NCBI RefSeq assembly: GCF_039545055.1
Contig: NZ_BAABRP010000006.1
Span: 1 to 64,000 of the forward strand
Direction: 5' to 3'
Source of the DNA: Deinococcus carri
GTDB taxonomy: Bacteria > Deinococcota > Deinococci > Deinococcales > Deinococcaceae
DNA: 64,000 nt
The notes beneath the pieces are model-generated. The model made no database searches and had not been told where the DNA came from. It was given only the letters and a program-made list of their open reading frames with translations. Below are positions 36,501 through 49,668 of this stretch, piece after piece (within the stretch, counting starts at the first letter, position 1; each line of letters begins with the position of its first letter). Position numbers and translations under genes: made by a program.

Positions 36501-37859
36501 ATGACCGCACAGAGTGAACCGCAACTCAGCCTCGCGGAGGCCCAGGCCTACCTGCTGGAGCGTGCCCGCACGCAGGGCGTGACGCTGGAGGTGTACGGCG
36601 AACGGGGCACCGCGACCAGCGTCAAGGCCTATGGCGGCGAGGTGAGCGAGTTCAAGCTGTCCACCCGGCAGGGCGTGGGCCTGCGGGCGCTGGTGCGGGG
36701 GGCGTGGGGCTACAGCTTCACCGAGAACCTCTCCCGGCCGGCGCTGGACCGCGCGCTGGACAGTGCCGTCGAGAACGCCGAGCTGGTCCAGCCGGAACCG
36801 GCGGCGGCCCTGCACGACTGGCCGCCGCCCCCCGCCCTCGACCTGTACGGCGAGGGCCTCAGCGGCGTGACGGTGGAGCAGAAGGTGCAGGTGGCGCTCA
36901 ACCTCGACCGGGTGGCGCGCGAGGCCGACCCCCGCGTGGTAAGCGTGCCCTACGGCGGCTACCAGGACGGCGACCTCCAGCGCCTCGTCGGGAACAGCGC
37001 GGGGCTGGGGCGCGAGGAACGGCAACTCTACGCCATGCAGTACGCCTACCCGCTGGTGTCGGAGGCCGGGCAGAACAAGATGCAGGGCGACTGGCAGTTT
37101 ACCCGCGAGTTCACCGAACTCGACCCCACCCGCACCGCCCTCTCGGCCGTGGAAAAGGCGGCGGCCCTGCTGGGCGCGAAACCGGCCCCCAGCGGCACCT
37201 TCCCGGCCGTCATCACTGGCGAGTGCCTCGCGCAACTGCTGATGCTCTTCAGCCCGATGTTCAGCGGCAAGATGGTGGAGGAGGGCAAGAGTCCGCTGGC
37301 GGGCCGCCTGGGAGAACAGGTCGCCTCCCCCCTGGTCACGCTGGTGGACGACCCCACCCTGCCGCGCGGCCTGAACTCGCGGGCCTTTGACGCCGAGGGC
37401 TGCCCCAGCGTGCCCCTCACCCTGATCGCGGCCGGCACCCTGACCGCCTTCCTGCACAACGCCGCCACCGCCGCCCGCGCCGGGACTGGCAGCACCGGGC
37501 ACGCCGACCGCCACGGCATCCAGGGCACGGTCGGCGTCGGCCCCAGCAACCTCTTCATGCAGGCCGGGCAGACGGACGGCCCTGCCCTCGCGCCGGGCCT
37601 GACCGGGCTGCGCCTCACCGATGTGTCGGGCGGCCACGCGGGCGCGAACCCCATCACCGGCGACTTCAGTCTGGAAGCCCAGGGCTTCTGGCTGGAAGAG
37701 GGCGAGGTCGCGCACCCCCTCGAAGTCTTCACCGTCGCCGGGAACATCCTGGACCTGCTCGCCGGCATCGAGGCCGCCGGCAGCGAGGTCCACTGGACGG
37801 ACTACGGCGCGGGTGCCCCCGACGTGCGGGTGAACGCCCTGGCGGTCGGCGGGGCGTAG
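36501..37859 (+). CDS. tldE: TldE/PmbA subunit
   Basis: 452 residues of the PmbA/TldE family: the same fold as TldD without the zinc motif. Recognisable stretches include VEVYGERGTATSVKAYGG-like N-terminus, PMFSGKMVEEGKSPL and SRAFDAEGCPS. GGAGG precedes the ATG. It forms the protease with TldD from the gene upstream. It is followed by a 13-bp stem (37874-37907). Confidence 0.9.
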   Translation: MTAQSEPQLSLAEAQAYLLERARTQGVTLEVYGERGTATSVKAYGGEVSEFKLSTRQGVGLRALVRGAWGYSFTENLSRPALDRALDSAVENAELVQPEPAAALHDWPPPPALDLYGEGLSGVTVEQKVQVALNLDRVAREADPRVVSVPYGGYQDGDLQRLVGNSAGLGREERQLYAMQYAYPLVSEAGQNKMQGDWQFTREFTELDPTRTALSAVEKAAALLGAKPAPSGTFPAVITGECLAQLLMLFSPMFSGKMVEEGKSPLAGRLGEQVASPLVTLVDDPTLPRGLNSRAFDAEGCPSVPLTLIAAGTLTAFLHNAATAARAGTGSTGHADRHGIQGTVGVGPSNLFMQAGQTDGPALAPGLTGLRLTDVSGGHAGANPITGDFSLEAQGFWLEEGEVAHPLEVFTVAGNILDLLAGIEAAGSEVHWTDYGAGAPDVRVNALAVGGA

Positions 37860-37873
37860 GCCAGAAGAGGAGA

Positions 37874-37907
37874 ACGCCGCCCCACTGGAAGTGCAGTGGG
37901 GCGGCGT
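37874..37907 (+). terminator. Hairpin after tldE
   Basis: ACGCCGCCCCACT (37874-37886) and its exact complement (37895-37907). The T-tract is short. The stem resembles 2147-2180. It may serve both tldE and the convergent frnE. Confidence 0.6.
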
Positions 37908-37928
37908 CGTTGTGGCCGGAAGGGGACT

Positions 37929-38699
<771 letters not shown>

Positions 38700-38705
38700 T
38701 CGTTT

Positions 38706-38734
38706 ATTCTAAACTACTTTGGAAAGTAAAGCAA
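38706..38734 (-). promoter_or_regulatory. frnE promoter with palindrome in the spacer
   Basis: On the minus strand TTGCTT (38734-38729), 17-nt spacer, TAGAAT (38711-38706), then 6 nt to the ATG. The spacer contains TACTTT-CC-AAAGTA, a dyad that a repressor or redox regulator could use. It is the clearest leaderless promoter in the window. Confidence 0.75.
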
Positions 38735-38758
38735 GGTGGACGGTCTGTAGAATGGCGG

Positions 38759-39256
38759 TCAGGAAGGCGGTCCCTCATGGCAGGCCAGGGGGAAGGCGGG
38801 CACACTCAGCCGCATGCCGGCCGGCGAGAGGGTAACGGTCACGGCCGCGGGTGTCTGCCCGGCCGGCCAGCGAAAGGCACGGTCATGCCTGCCGCCCTCC
38901 GCCACCGCGAACAGCACGGTGCGCCTCCGCGAGGACAGAGTAAAGCTCCGCATCTGCCCCGGCCCCAGCGTTCCGGCCGGCGCGTCCGACCCGTTCGGGA
39001 ACTGGTCCAGCAGCCCCACGAAAGCCCCCGCCTGCCCGCCCCGCACGCTCAGCCGCAGGGGGCGCAAGGCTCCCGCCGAGGCCGGAGCCGGTGCGCCCAG
39101 CCAAGCGGGCCGTTCAGGAAAGAGGCGGGGCAGGCCGAAGGGACACCAGGAGGCCCCTGTGCTTCCTCCCACACCGCTTCCTCCCGCGCCACCTGCCTGC
39201 ACCGTCCCGACGGTCAGGAGCAGCCCAACCGCCAGCGCCAGCTTCAGCGTTCGCAT
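38759..39256 (-). CDS. Small secreted protein of unknown function
   Basis: 165 residues. A signal peptide ([21 protein letters not shown]) is followed by a Gly-rich stretch and a beta-rich domain with two cysteines (WCPFG and PLACHEG) that could form a disulfide. TAAACT lies 6 nt before the ATG. I do not recognise the family. It is divergent from msrB across 35 bp and is 59 bp upstream of frnE on the same strand. Confidence 0.65.
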   Translation of the reverse strand: MRTLKLALAVGLLLTVGTVQAGGAGGSGVGGSTGASWCPFGLPRLFPERPAWLGAPAPASAGALRPLRLSVRGGQAGAFVGLLDQFPNGSDAPAGTLGPGQMRSFTLSSRRRTVLFAVAEGGRHDRAFRWPAGQTPAAVTVTLSPAGMRLSVPAFPLACHEGPPS

Positions 39257-39291
39257 ACCTTCAGTTTAGGAAGCGGGCCTACACTCGCCGT

Positions 39292-39765
<474 letters not shown>

Positions 39766-39770
39766 AGAGA

Positions 39771-39809
39771 AGAGGGCCGCACCAGTCCGCGTGCGGCCCT
39801 CTCCGTTTT
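39771..39809 (+). terminator. msrB terminator
   Basis: AGAGGGCCGCAC (39771-39782) and its complement (39791-39802) form a perfect 12-bp stem, followed by CCGTTTTG. It lies between the convergent msrB and small acidic protein genes. Confidence 0.8.
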
Positions 39810-39814
39810 GACGT

Positions 39815-40045
39815 TCAGCGCCCCGGCGTGTGCTGATCGTCGGGGATCGGGGGGGGAGACACCTGGTCGTCACCGTCCGGGATGGCTGCGCCCGTTTCCT
39901 CGTTGCCAGGGGTGCCTGTCTGTCCTGCCCCGCCCGCGCCGGTGATACCCGTCTCCTGCCAGCGCTCCTGCTGCTTGATGTAGCCCTCCTGCATCTGCTC
40001 GGCCTCGTTGCCGGTGTCGCTGCCATTGTTGCGGTTGTCGGTCAT
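39815..40045 (-). CDS. Small acidic hydrophilic protein
   Basis: 76 residues, rich in Asn, Gln, Gly, Asp, Glu and Pro, without cysteine or a hydrophobic core, so probably disordered. TACCCT lies 6 nt before the ATG, supporting a real leaderless gene. It opens MTDNRNNGSDTGNE, similar in style to the 68-residue protein at 23800-24006. Function unknown. Confidence 0.6.
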   Translation of the reverse strand: MTDNRNNGSDTGNEAEQMQEGYIKQQERWQETGITGAGGAGQTGTPGNEETGAAIPDGDDQVSPPPIPDDQHTPGR

Positions 40046-40166
40046 GCTCCGAGGGTAGGGGAGAGCCGCGGGGGGGAGGTGTGCGGCCTGTCAAGCCGGC
40101 CTTTATCCGGCCCCGGCCCATCGCCTGGCCCCGACGCCGGAGAATGGGGAAACGAGGGGTGCAGCC

Positions 40167-40871
40167 ATGACAGGAAGACGCACAGAAGGAAGGGGAGGTC
40201 GCCTGACCGCGCGGCCCCGCCCCCTGGGGCCACCGGGGCAGATGCCGGGCGAGCGCGGCCTGCGACACCTCGAGTTCGGCGGGCGGCGGGACGGCCTGCT
40301 GTACGTGCCAGATACGGAGCTGACCCACCCCCTGCCCCTGGTCGTGATGCTGCACGGAGCGGGTGGCAACGCACAGCACGGGCTGGCTCCCCTGCTGCCC
40401 CATGCCGACGCGCATGGCCTGCTGCTCCTCGCGCCCGAGTCGCGCTCCTCCACCTGGGACGTGATTCACGGCGACTACGGTCCCGACGTGGCCTTTATCG
40501 AGCAGGCCCTCGCCCTCGTCTTCGAGCGGTATCCGGTGGACCCGGCCCGCATCGTGTTGGAAGGCTTTTCCGACGGGGCCTCCTACGCGCTCTCGCTGGG
40601 GGTGGGCAACGGTGACCTCTTCACGCACCTGCTGGCCTTCTCGCCCGGCTTCCTGGTTCCCGCCGGGCAGGTCGGCGCACCCCGCATCTTCATCTCGCAC
40701 GGCGAGGGCGACCGCGTGCTGCCCATCGACCGCTGTAGCCGCGTCATCGTGCCCCGGCTGCGGCAGGCCGGGTACGACGTGACGTACCTGGAGTTTGCTG
40801 GGCCGCATATGGTGCCGGAGAACATCGTGGAAGCGGCACTGGGCTGGCTGGAGGAAAACCCAGGCGAGTAA
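40167..40871 (+). CDS. Alpha/beta hydrolase (phospholipase/carboxylesterase type)
   Basis: 234 residues. VVMLHGAGGN is the oxyanion loop, GFSDGAS the nucleophile elbow, SHGEGDRVLP holds the Asp and AGPHMVP the His. The order and length match serine esterases of the phospholipase/carboxylesterase group. No signal peptide is seen: the first 35 residues are basic and Gly/Arg/Pro-rich, perhaps a wrong start, but no better one was found. GAGGGG precedes the ATG. Confidence 0.82.
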   Translation: MTGRRTEGRGGRLTARPRPLGPPGQMPGERGLRHLEFGGRRDGLLYVPDTELTHPLPLVVMLHGAGGNAQHGLAPLLPHADAHGLLLLAPESRSSTWDVIHGDYGPDVAFIEQALALVFERYPVDPARIVLEGFSDGASYALSLGVGNGDLFTHLLAFSPGFLVPAGQVGAPRIFISHGEGDRVLPIDRCSRVIVPRLRQAGYDVTYLEFAGPHMVPENIVEAALGWLEENPGE

Positions 40872-41117
40872 CAGGCTACCGGCAGACTGCCATGCCGTTC
40901 CGCTCGCTGGGCAGAGCTGCAACTTGGGCGTGGCCCTGAACAGCCCACCAACCTTCTGGCCCACAGCAGCCAAACCATGTGAGAAGTGAAAGAAGTACCC
41001 CGTAAAGGCTGGCAGGAGTAACCGAACCTTCACATGCTGGGTGCCTACCCTGAGCCTGAGGAAAAGCTCCATGCTCCTCGGTTCTGCGAGATGCATTCAC
41101 ACTCGGGAGGTTGACGC

Positions 41118-42179
41118 ATGACGACTCTGGCACGCCGCACCCTGCTCACCGCTGCCCTGTTCCTCAGCCTGGGACCGGCCCTGGCCCAGACGGGTCAGAC
41201 AGGGACGCCATCTCTGCCCGCGCAGACCACCCTCACGCTGCCCTCGGGCGACCTGACGCTGCCCTACCTGCCAGGGGCCACGCCCATCCGGAGTTTCAGG
41301 ACGCTTACCGGTGTCGGGGTCATCTACCGCGGTTCCGTGGCCGACGCCCTTCAGGGGTACGCCCAGGCGCTGACCGCCGGGGGCTTCACCGCCAGTGACG
41401 CCTCCGCCCCCAGTGCTGGCACAACCGGGGCCACTGGGACGGCCACCACTGGTACGACGGACACGAGTACAACAGCCACCGGAACGGCAGGAACCACCGG
41501 CACGAGTACCGCTGCGACCGGGACGACGGGCACCACCGGCACCGCTCCGGGCACGGGCACGACCGACACGAGCACCAGTGGAACGGCAGCGGCAGGTACA
41601 GGTACGACCGGCACCGGGAGCACGGATACGAGCGCCGCAGGGACCACCACCGGCGGCACGGGAACCGGTACGACGGATACGAGTACCGCCGCGACCGGAA
41701 CCAGTGGCACGACGGGCACCACCGGAACGACCGGCACGACCGGCACTGCGACGGGAACCGGGACCACCGGCACAGGCACCAGCGGGACAACGGGTACTGG
41801 AACGACGGGAACGGGAACCGGCAGCACGGATACGAGCACGACGGGTACAGCGGCCAGCGACACAACCGGAACCGGGACGACGGGTACAGGAAGCACCGAC
41901 ACGAGCACTGCCGCGACCGGAACGACGGGTACGATCGGGACCACTGGAACCGCAGGGACCACCACGACCAGCACCACGGGCGCTTCCAGCACGATCGGGA
42001 CCGCAGGCACGGCAGGTATGTCCAGCAGCGCGACAGGCACCGGCCTGACGCAAGGGCAGGCCCTGACCTTCGAGCGGAACGGTCAGCGCGTTGAGGTGCG
42101 GGTCTGGGAAACCAACGGCTTTACCGTCGTCCTGCTCTCGCGGGTGGGCAGCGGGGCCATGACCGGTTCGGGCAGCTAA
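41118..42179 (+). CDS. Exported protein with a ~205-residue Thr/Gly repeat insert
   Basis: 353 residues. A signal peptide ends ALAQ (24). A short domain (about 25-95) ends in GYAQALTAGGFT. Residues about 97-310 consist almost only of Thr, Gly, Ala and Ser, with TGT, TTGT and TDTS words. A final 40 residues (FERNGQRVEVRVWETNGFTVVLLSR) look like the second half of the same folded domain, so the repeat may be a large surface loop. GGAGG precedes the ATG. The Thr-rich loop could be exposed or modified. Repeat number probably varies between strains. Confidence 0.75.
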   Translation: MTTLARRTLLTAALFLSLGPALAQTGQTGTPSLPAQTTLTLPSGDLTLPYLPGATPIRSFRTLTGVGVIYRGSVADALQGYAQALTAGGFTASDASAPSAGTTGATGTATTGTTDTSTTATGTAGTTGTSTAATGTTGTTGTAPGTGTTDTSTSGTAAAGTGTTGTGSTDTSAAGTTTGGTGTGTTDTSTAATGTSGTTGTTGTTGTTGTATGTGTTGTGTSGTTGTGTTGTGTGSTDTSTTGTAASDTTGTGTTGTGSTDTSTAATGTTGTIGTTGTAGTTTTSTTGASSTIGTAGTAGMSSSATGTGLTQGQALTFERNGQRVEVRVWETNGFTVVLLSRVGSGAMTGSGS

Positions 42180-42204
42180 CTTTCAGGACTCATTTCAACT
42201 AGGT

Positions 42205-42238
42205 GCGGGGGTAGACGGCAGAGGCGGTCCGCCCCCGC
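42205..42238 (+). terminator. Likely terminator after the Thr/Gly protein
   Basis: GCGGGGG (42205-42211) and CCCCCGC (42232-42238) form a stem followed by TGTTGT. A second CCCGCC/GGCGGG pair lies near 42328-42357. The 272-bp gap 42180-42451 otherwise shows nothing recognisable; base composition begins to drop at its right end. Confidence 0.5.
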
Positions 42239-42451
42239 TGTTGTAGCGTTTGCTAGACAGTTCAGTTCATGACCTTCAGCCTGAGGCCAGGGTAGTTCCA
42301 CACCCCACCCTCGCCACGCAGTGCCCGCCTTTCAGCTTCTGCTGCGGCAGGGGCGGGAGAGTAGGAAAACATCTGCTCTTCACCCCTCCTAGCCCACCCC
42401 ACCGTCTGTCGCTGCGGTCTGTACTAGGGCGTGGAGAAAAGATCTAGGACT

Positions 42452-43225
42452 TTAAAACGACTTAAGCTCTATACTTCTCTCAACTTCAGCTATGCCCTTT
42501 GAAGTTAGCAGAGATTGGTTTCCTTGGCGGTGTGTTAGCGCGTCTCTTGACAATGGCTCAAGAAAGTCCGTTCTAAATCTAGTTGCATTGGAATAACCAG
42601 TCCATTTTTTTAAGTCCTTATCGTCAACCCATTGAGGATACTTCGCGTACAGTAACAGAAGGGTTTTATCTCTGTAGCTCAGATCGGTTCTGAGAATTTT
42701 TGGAAACCCACCGATTTCCTCTATAATTGGTATATGCTGATAGTTAATGCTTGCAATTAGATTAGACGACTCGGAAATTGATAAATTAGAATAAGATCTT
42801 ATCATTTCACTAAAAATCCAAGTAGCTAACTCCATAACCAATAGAGAGTCCTGAAAGTTAGGATCAATGTTATTAGCTAGATGCGCGACGTTTCTTTTAT
42901 TGCGTACGCCCATTAATATTCGACATGCTTTGGTTGTGAAGAATCTGAAGAATTCTTCTTGGGTGCCATCGCTTTCAAAGGCATTAATAACGGAGTTTGT
43001 GGTAGTTAAATGTGTTCCTAAAGGGGTGTAGGTGCCTGTGCGTAGGTGTTCGAATATCCTTACTAAAACTTCTCCAAATCTTCCGCCCGCAAGTTCTGTG
43101 GGTGAAAAGTGCCCAAGCCTAAAAGACCTTTTGATACTTATGTATTCGTCAATCAAAGCCTCTGATAGAATCTGAGGCACAGCAGGTTTGAGGGAATTAA
43201 CCACTTTTTCCCTAGAAATATCCAT
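42452..43225 (-). CDS. HEPN-like protein with C-terminal winged-helix-like region (AT-rich island, gene 2)
   Basis: 257 residues, AT-rich, unlike the surrounding genes. Residues about 45-145 are helical and contain GVRNKRNVAHLANNIDPN: Arg108-X6-His115 fits the R-X4-6-H motif of HEPN ribonucleases and is followed by a helix (LLVMELATWIFSEMIR). Residues about 185-250 (LLLLYAKYPQWVDDKDLKKWTG to the end) look like a winged helix. The ATG follows the stop of the zinc-ribbon gene directly with no gap, so the two form an operon. RNase or toxin activity is inference; I do not recognise the exact family. Confidence 0.6.
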   Translation of the reverse strand: MDISREKVVNSLKPAVPQILSEALIDEYISIKRSFRLGHFSPTELAGGRFGEVLVRIFEHLRTGTYTPLGTHLTTTNSVINAFESDGTQEEFFRFFTTKACRILMGVRNKRNVAHLANNIDPNFQDSLLVMELATWIFSEMIRSYSNLSISESSNLIASINYQHIPIIEEIGGFPKILRTDLSYRDKTLLLLYAKYPQWVDDKDLKKWTGYSNATRFRTDFLEPLSRDALTHRQGNQSLLTSKGIAEVERSIELKSF

Positions 43226-44413
43226 CTATATCTGGATATCCTTCTCCCGAAGAATCTTTTGAACGAACTGCTCTCCCTCGGGAAGTAAAGATACAGTGCC
43301 GTCAGATTTTTGATGGATATGATTGGCTTTAGAGCGCTTCAGAGCTTCACTGTACCTCTTAAACTCACTACTGTAGCCACGCGTTGCGCTTAAAAGTCCG
43401 TACAAAACACGTATGTTAACATCTGGCATACCCTCAAAAGTTCTAAGAAGGTAAAGAGCGATTGCTGATAAGTCGTTATGGCTGAATTCGCGAGAATTAA
43501 GTTGAGATATCACTGGATATTTATCTAATAACTCACGCACCTTCTGCTTCTCTGCTTCGCCAAAGGCCGCGCCTCCCGCACGCTTTCGGGCCGGCGGCTT
43601 TTTGCTTGGTGTCATTGACGCGCCTACTACAAGAGGGTCTTGAAGCTCCTTGTCAACGGAGTCAAGAAATGAGTGAGCTTTGTCCTTAGGCTTCAATAAG
43701 CTTCCCGCCTCAACAAAGTAATCATTTTTGACTTGCTTTATATACGTTTTAAAGTTATTTTTGTCATAGAAACCACTCTTTTCTGCTGCTTGAATAATCG
43801 TTTCATCACTGGGCATTTCTTGAAACGCTACCTGATGGTCTAAAATATAAAAGAATATGAACCTCCTTTGTTGCTCACTCTGCCTTTTGCCTTTAAAATC
43901 ATCTATAGTTGTGAATAACTTATTATCATCATCCAGTTCAAAACATAGAAGCGAAGGTGAGTTAATCCCAAGAATTGGCTGTTTCTGTCCTTCGTTTACT
44001 TCTGATGAGACAGACTCTATGTAGGAATGCGCTTCTAGAACCTTGGTAGTTGGTGGTGCCGTTTGAAATACTCGGCGCGGGTTGTTGTGTGAGGGCCTGC
44101 CTTGTGACGCCATTCCACCCAGAAGGCCGGAAAATGCAGGAGCAACACTTTGTAGGGCTGAATTGGAGAAGCTAATTCTAATTCTTCTCTTAGATCTACC
44201 AGTCTTTTCGTTGTTCTCCTCATCTAACTCGTAGGTGTTATTCTGTTGTCTATCTGTTTTGGGGGAAGGGAGATCGATACCGCAGGAAAGACACATATCA
44301 ACATTGCTCTCAAGCGTCTCCTTACATTCGAGGCATCTTATCTGACTTCGACAATTTCGACAAAAGTTATTTTTGTCTTGATTTTCTGTCCCACAGTAGA
44401 TGCACTCAAGCAT
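43226..44413 (-). CDS. Double zinc ribbon protein (AT-rich island, gene 1)
   Basis: 395 residues from ATG at 44413, preceded by AGGGGGG. Four CxxC knuckles (Cys4/7, 18/21, 27/30, 41/44) make two consecutive zinc ribbons. A polar linker (about 50-140) follows, then a helical region (about 185-270 with RQSEQQRRFIFFYILDHQ) and a C-terminal ~110 residues (KVRELLDKYPVI to the end) with a winged-helix look. Base composition is far below the host genes and rare A/T-ending codons are common, so it was probably acquired. The partner gene follows without a gap. No known family is recognised. Confidence 0.65.
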   Translation of the reverse strand: MLECIYCGTENQDKNNFCRNCRSQIRCLECKETLESNVDMCLSCGIDLPSPKTDRQQNNTYELDEENNEKTGRSKRRIRISFSNSALQSVAPAFSGLLGGMASQGRPSHNNPRRVFQTAPPTTKVLEAHSYIESVSSEVNEGQKQPILGINSPSLLCFELDDDNKLFTTIDDFKGKRQSEQQRRFIFFYILDHQVAFQEMPSDETIIQAAEKSGFYDKNNFKTYIKQVKNDYFVEAGSLLKPKDKAHSFLDSVDKELQDPLVVGASMTPSKKPPARKRAGGAAFGEAEKQKVRELLDKYPVISQLNSREFSHNDLSAIALYLLRTFEGMPDVNIRVLYGLLSATRGYSSEFKRYSEALKRSKANHIHQKSDGTVSLLPEGEQFVQKILREKDIQI

Positions 44414-44441
44414 GTTCCCCCCTGTACAACGTATTTCACCA

Positions 44442-44470
44442 TGAATAGCACGAGAGGAAGGGGGTAGCAA
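44442..44470 (-). promoter_or_regulatory. Candidate promoter of the AT-rich island
   Basis: TTGCTA (44470-44465), 17-nt spacer, TATTCA (44447-44442) on the minus strand, about 29 nt before the ATG, with a good Shine-Dalgarno in between. Both boxes are moderate matches. It would make the island independent of carB. Confidence 0.45.
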
Positions 44471-44484
44471 GAAGGTTTGCAGGT

Positions 44485-47556
<3,072 letters not shown>

Positions 47557-47699
47557 TCCGAGTCCTGAGCCTAGCACGCCGGAGGACAGGGAACGTGACG
47601 GCGGTCTGCAAGGTTATGCAGACGAATTGGAAACTGGAGCAGCGGTCCGGTCTGAGCCTGCCCCGCTGATGTTCCCCGGCCGGAGGGGAAGGGAGAGTG

Positions 47700-48311
47700 T
47701 CAGGGCCGCCTCAGCCCCAGCACCAGCCCCGCCGCCACCGCCCACATCGTCAGGCCCACCAGCACGTCCAGCACCTGCCAGGCGCGGGGCGAGCGCATCA
47801 GCGGCGCGAGGCGGCCCGCGAGGAGGGCCAGGCCGAAGAACCAGACCCACGAGGCGAGAACTGTTCCCGCCAGAAAGGCGTAGCGGCCGCTTCCGCCCAG
47901 GCCCGCGCTGGCCCCGCCCAGCAGCACGACGGTATCGAGCAGCGCGTGCGGGTTCAGGAGGCTGAAGGCCGCCGCGGTGGCGACGATGGCGCGGGGCGTG
48001 GTGACGCTTTGCCCCCCGGCCTCCAGTGTGACGGGCCGCCGCGCCGCCTGAAAGGACCGCCACCCGTACCCCAGCAGAAAGGCCGCCCCTGCCAGCGTTC
48101 CCAGCGTCGTCAGGGCCGGGTTGCGCGCGAGCAGCGCCCCCACGCCCAGCACGCCGCAGATGATCAGCAGCGTATCCGCCAGCGAGCAGACCAGCGCGGC
48201 CAGCCCCGCGTGTCGCCGCGCCAGCCCCTGCCGCAGCACGAAGGCATTCTGCGGCCCGATGGCGACGATGAGCGTGAGGCCCAGCGTCAGGCCGCGCAGG
48301 AAGGGAGGCAC
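47700..48311 (-). CDS. LysE/ArgO-family amino acid exporter
   Basis: 203 residues with about six transmembrane helices. GPQNAFVLRQGL near the N-terminus and SLLNPHALLDT in the middle are the LysE/ArgO signatures. These proteins export lysine or arginine. I chose GTG at 48311 because TATCCT lies 7 nt upstream (48319-48324), giving a leaderless mRNA; an ATG at 48344 would put the -10 box inside the gene. The arginine genes nearby favour arginine as substrate (inference). Confidence 0.82.
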   Translation of the reverse strand: MPPFLRGLTLGLTLIVAIGPQNAFVLRQGLARRHAGLAALVCSLADTLLIICGVLGVGALLARNPALTTLGTLAGAAFLLGYGWRSFQAARRPVTLEAGGQSVTTPRAIVATAAAFSLLNPHALLDTVVLLGGASAGLGGSGRYAFLAGTVLASWVWFFGLALLAGRLAPLMRSPRAWQVLDVLVGLTMWAVAAGLVLGLRRP

Positions 48312-48456
48312 GCGGGAGAGGATAAGGCGCCTGTGCCCCGCCAACGGCTGGATCGCGCTGGCGCTGCTGGGCGGGTGCGCGGAGGAGAAGGGTCAATCGC
48401 CCGCCTGCCTAACCTGCCCTCCCGGACTGGGCTACCGCTGCGGCCAGACTGCCCCC

Positions 48457-49593
48457 ATGCCAGACCTCTTGCCCCGTGCCCGGTCATCCCAGGAGAGTGT
48501 GTTCGCCCGCATGAGCCGCCTGGCCGCGCAGCACGGCGCGGTCAACCTGGGGCAGGGCTTCCCGTCGGGCGCTCCCCCCGCCTTTCTGCTGGAGGCGGCG
48601 CGGCGGGCGGTCGGCACGGCGGACCAGTACGCGCCCCCGGCCGGTCTGCCCGCGCTGCGGGACGCGCTGGGGGCCGACCTGGGGGTGGACGGCGCGGACA
48701 TCGTGGTCACGACGGGCGCGACCGAGGCGATGGGCCTCCTCGCGCAGGCGCTCTACGGTCCCGACGACGAGGTGCTGATGCTCGAACCCGTCTTCGACAT
48801 CTACCTCCCGCAGGCCCGGCTGGCGGGCGCGACGCCGGTCACGGTGCCCCTGCGCCTCACCGCGGAGGGCGGTTGGACCCTGGACCTGGACGAACTGCGC
48901 GCCGCCGTCACCCCCCGCACGCGGGCGCTGCTGCTCAACAGCCCGCACAATCCCACCGGGCGGGTCCTGACGCGGGAGGAGCTGGAGGCCGTGGTCACCC
49001 TGGCCCGCCAGCATGACCTGTGGCTGATCTCGGACGAGGTGTACGACGAGCTGTATTTCGAGGAGCGGCCCACCAGCCTGCGCGCGCTCGCGCCCGAGCG
49101 GACCTTCACAGTGGGCAGCGCGGGCAAGCGGCTGGAGGCGACAGGCTGGCGCGTGGGGTGGGTGGCGTGCCCGCCGGGGCAGGCAGGGCCGGTGGCGGCG
49201 CTGCGGCAGCTCGCCTCCTTCTGCGCTCCCACGCCGTTTCAGGTGGCGGTCGCGGCCGCCCTCCCCCTGGCACGGCAGAGCGGCTTCTACGAGGGCCTGC
49301 GGGAGGGCTACGCGGCGCGGCTGCACCTGCTGGCGCGCGGGCTGCGTGACCTGGGGGCCGAAGTCTTTCTCCCCGGTGGCACCTACTTCCTGATGGCCCG
49401 CCGTCCCGGCTGGGAGGCGGAAGTGCTGGTGGAGCAGGCGGGCGTGGCCGTGATTCCGGGAGAGGCGTTCGCACCGAGTCAGGCACTTCCCCCAGGGTTG
49501 CTGCGCCTGGCGTTCTGCAAGTCCGCCGGGGAACTGGAAGAGGCCCTGGCGCGGCTGGAAAGGTTCTGCCGCTCCCCGGCCTCACATGAATGA
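48457..49593 (+). CDS. PLP-dependent aminotransferase (YbdL/kynurenine aminotransferase type)
   Basis: 378 residues of fold type I. NLGQGFPSGAPP, NSPHNPTGR and ISDEVYDELYF are family motifs. The PLP lysine is in SAGKRLEATGWRVGW, where the usual serine/phenylalanine pattern (SFGKTF) differs slightly. E. coli YbdL uses methionine and aromatic amino acids; substrate here unknown. The start at 48457 gives the expected N-terminus; only a weak CAGACT lies 6 nt upstream. Divergent from the exporter gene. Confidence 0.82.
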   Translation: MPDLLPRARSSQESVFARMSRLAAQHGAVNLGQGFPSGAPPAFLLEAARRAVGTADQYAPPAGLPALRDALGADLGVDGADIVVTTGATEAMGLLAQALYGPDDEVLMLEPVFDIYLPQARLAGATPVTVPLRLTAEGGWTLDLDELRAAVTPRTRALLLNSPHNPTGRVLTREELEAVVTLARQHDLWLISDEVYDELYFEERPTSLRALAPERTFTVGSAGKRLEATGWRVGWVACPPGQAGPVAALRQLASFCAPTPFQVAVAAALPLARQSGFYEGLREGYAARLHLLARGLRDLGAEVFLPGGTYFLMARRPGWEAEVLVEQAGVAVIPGEAFAPSQALPPGLLRLAFCKSAGELEEALARLERFCRSPASHE

Positions 49594-49668
49594 AACCTTA
49601 AAGAGAGACGGGCAAGCCGTAAAGGAACAGTCCTGTTTCCGCTTTCCCCGGTTGTTTATGCTCGCCCC

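Noticed and set aside
41351..42040. Val/Pro repeat protein on the minus strand
   Set aside because: It has no signal peptide, start context or flanking domain; the frame is open only because the Thr/Gly codons lack stop complements.
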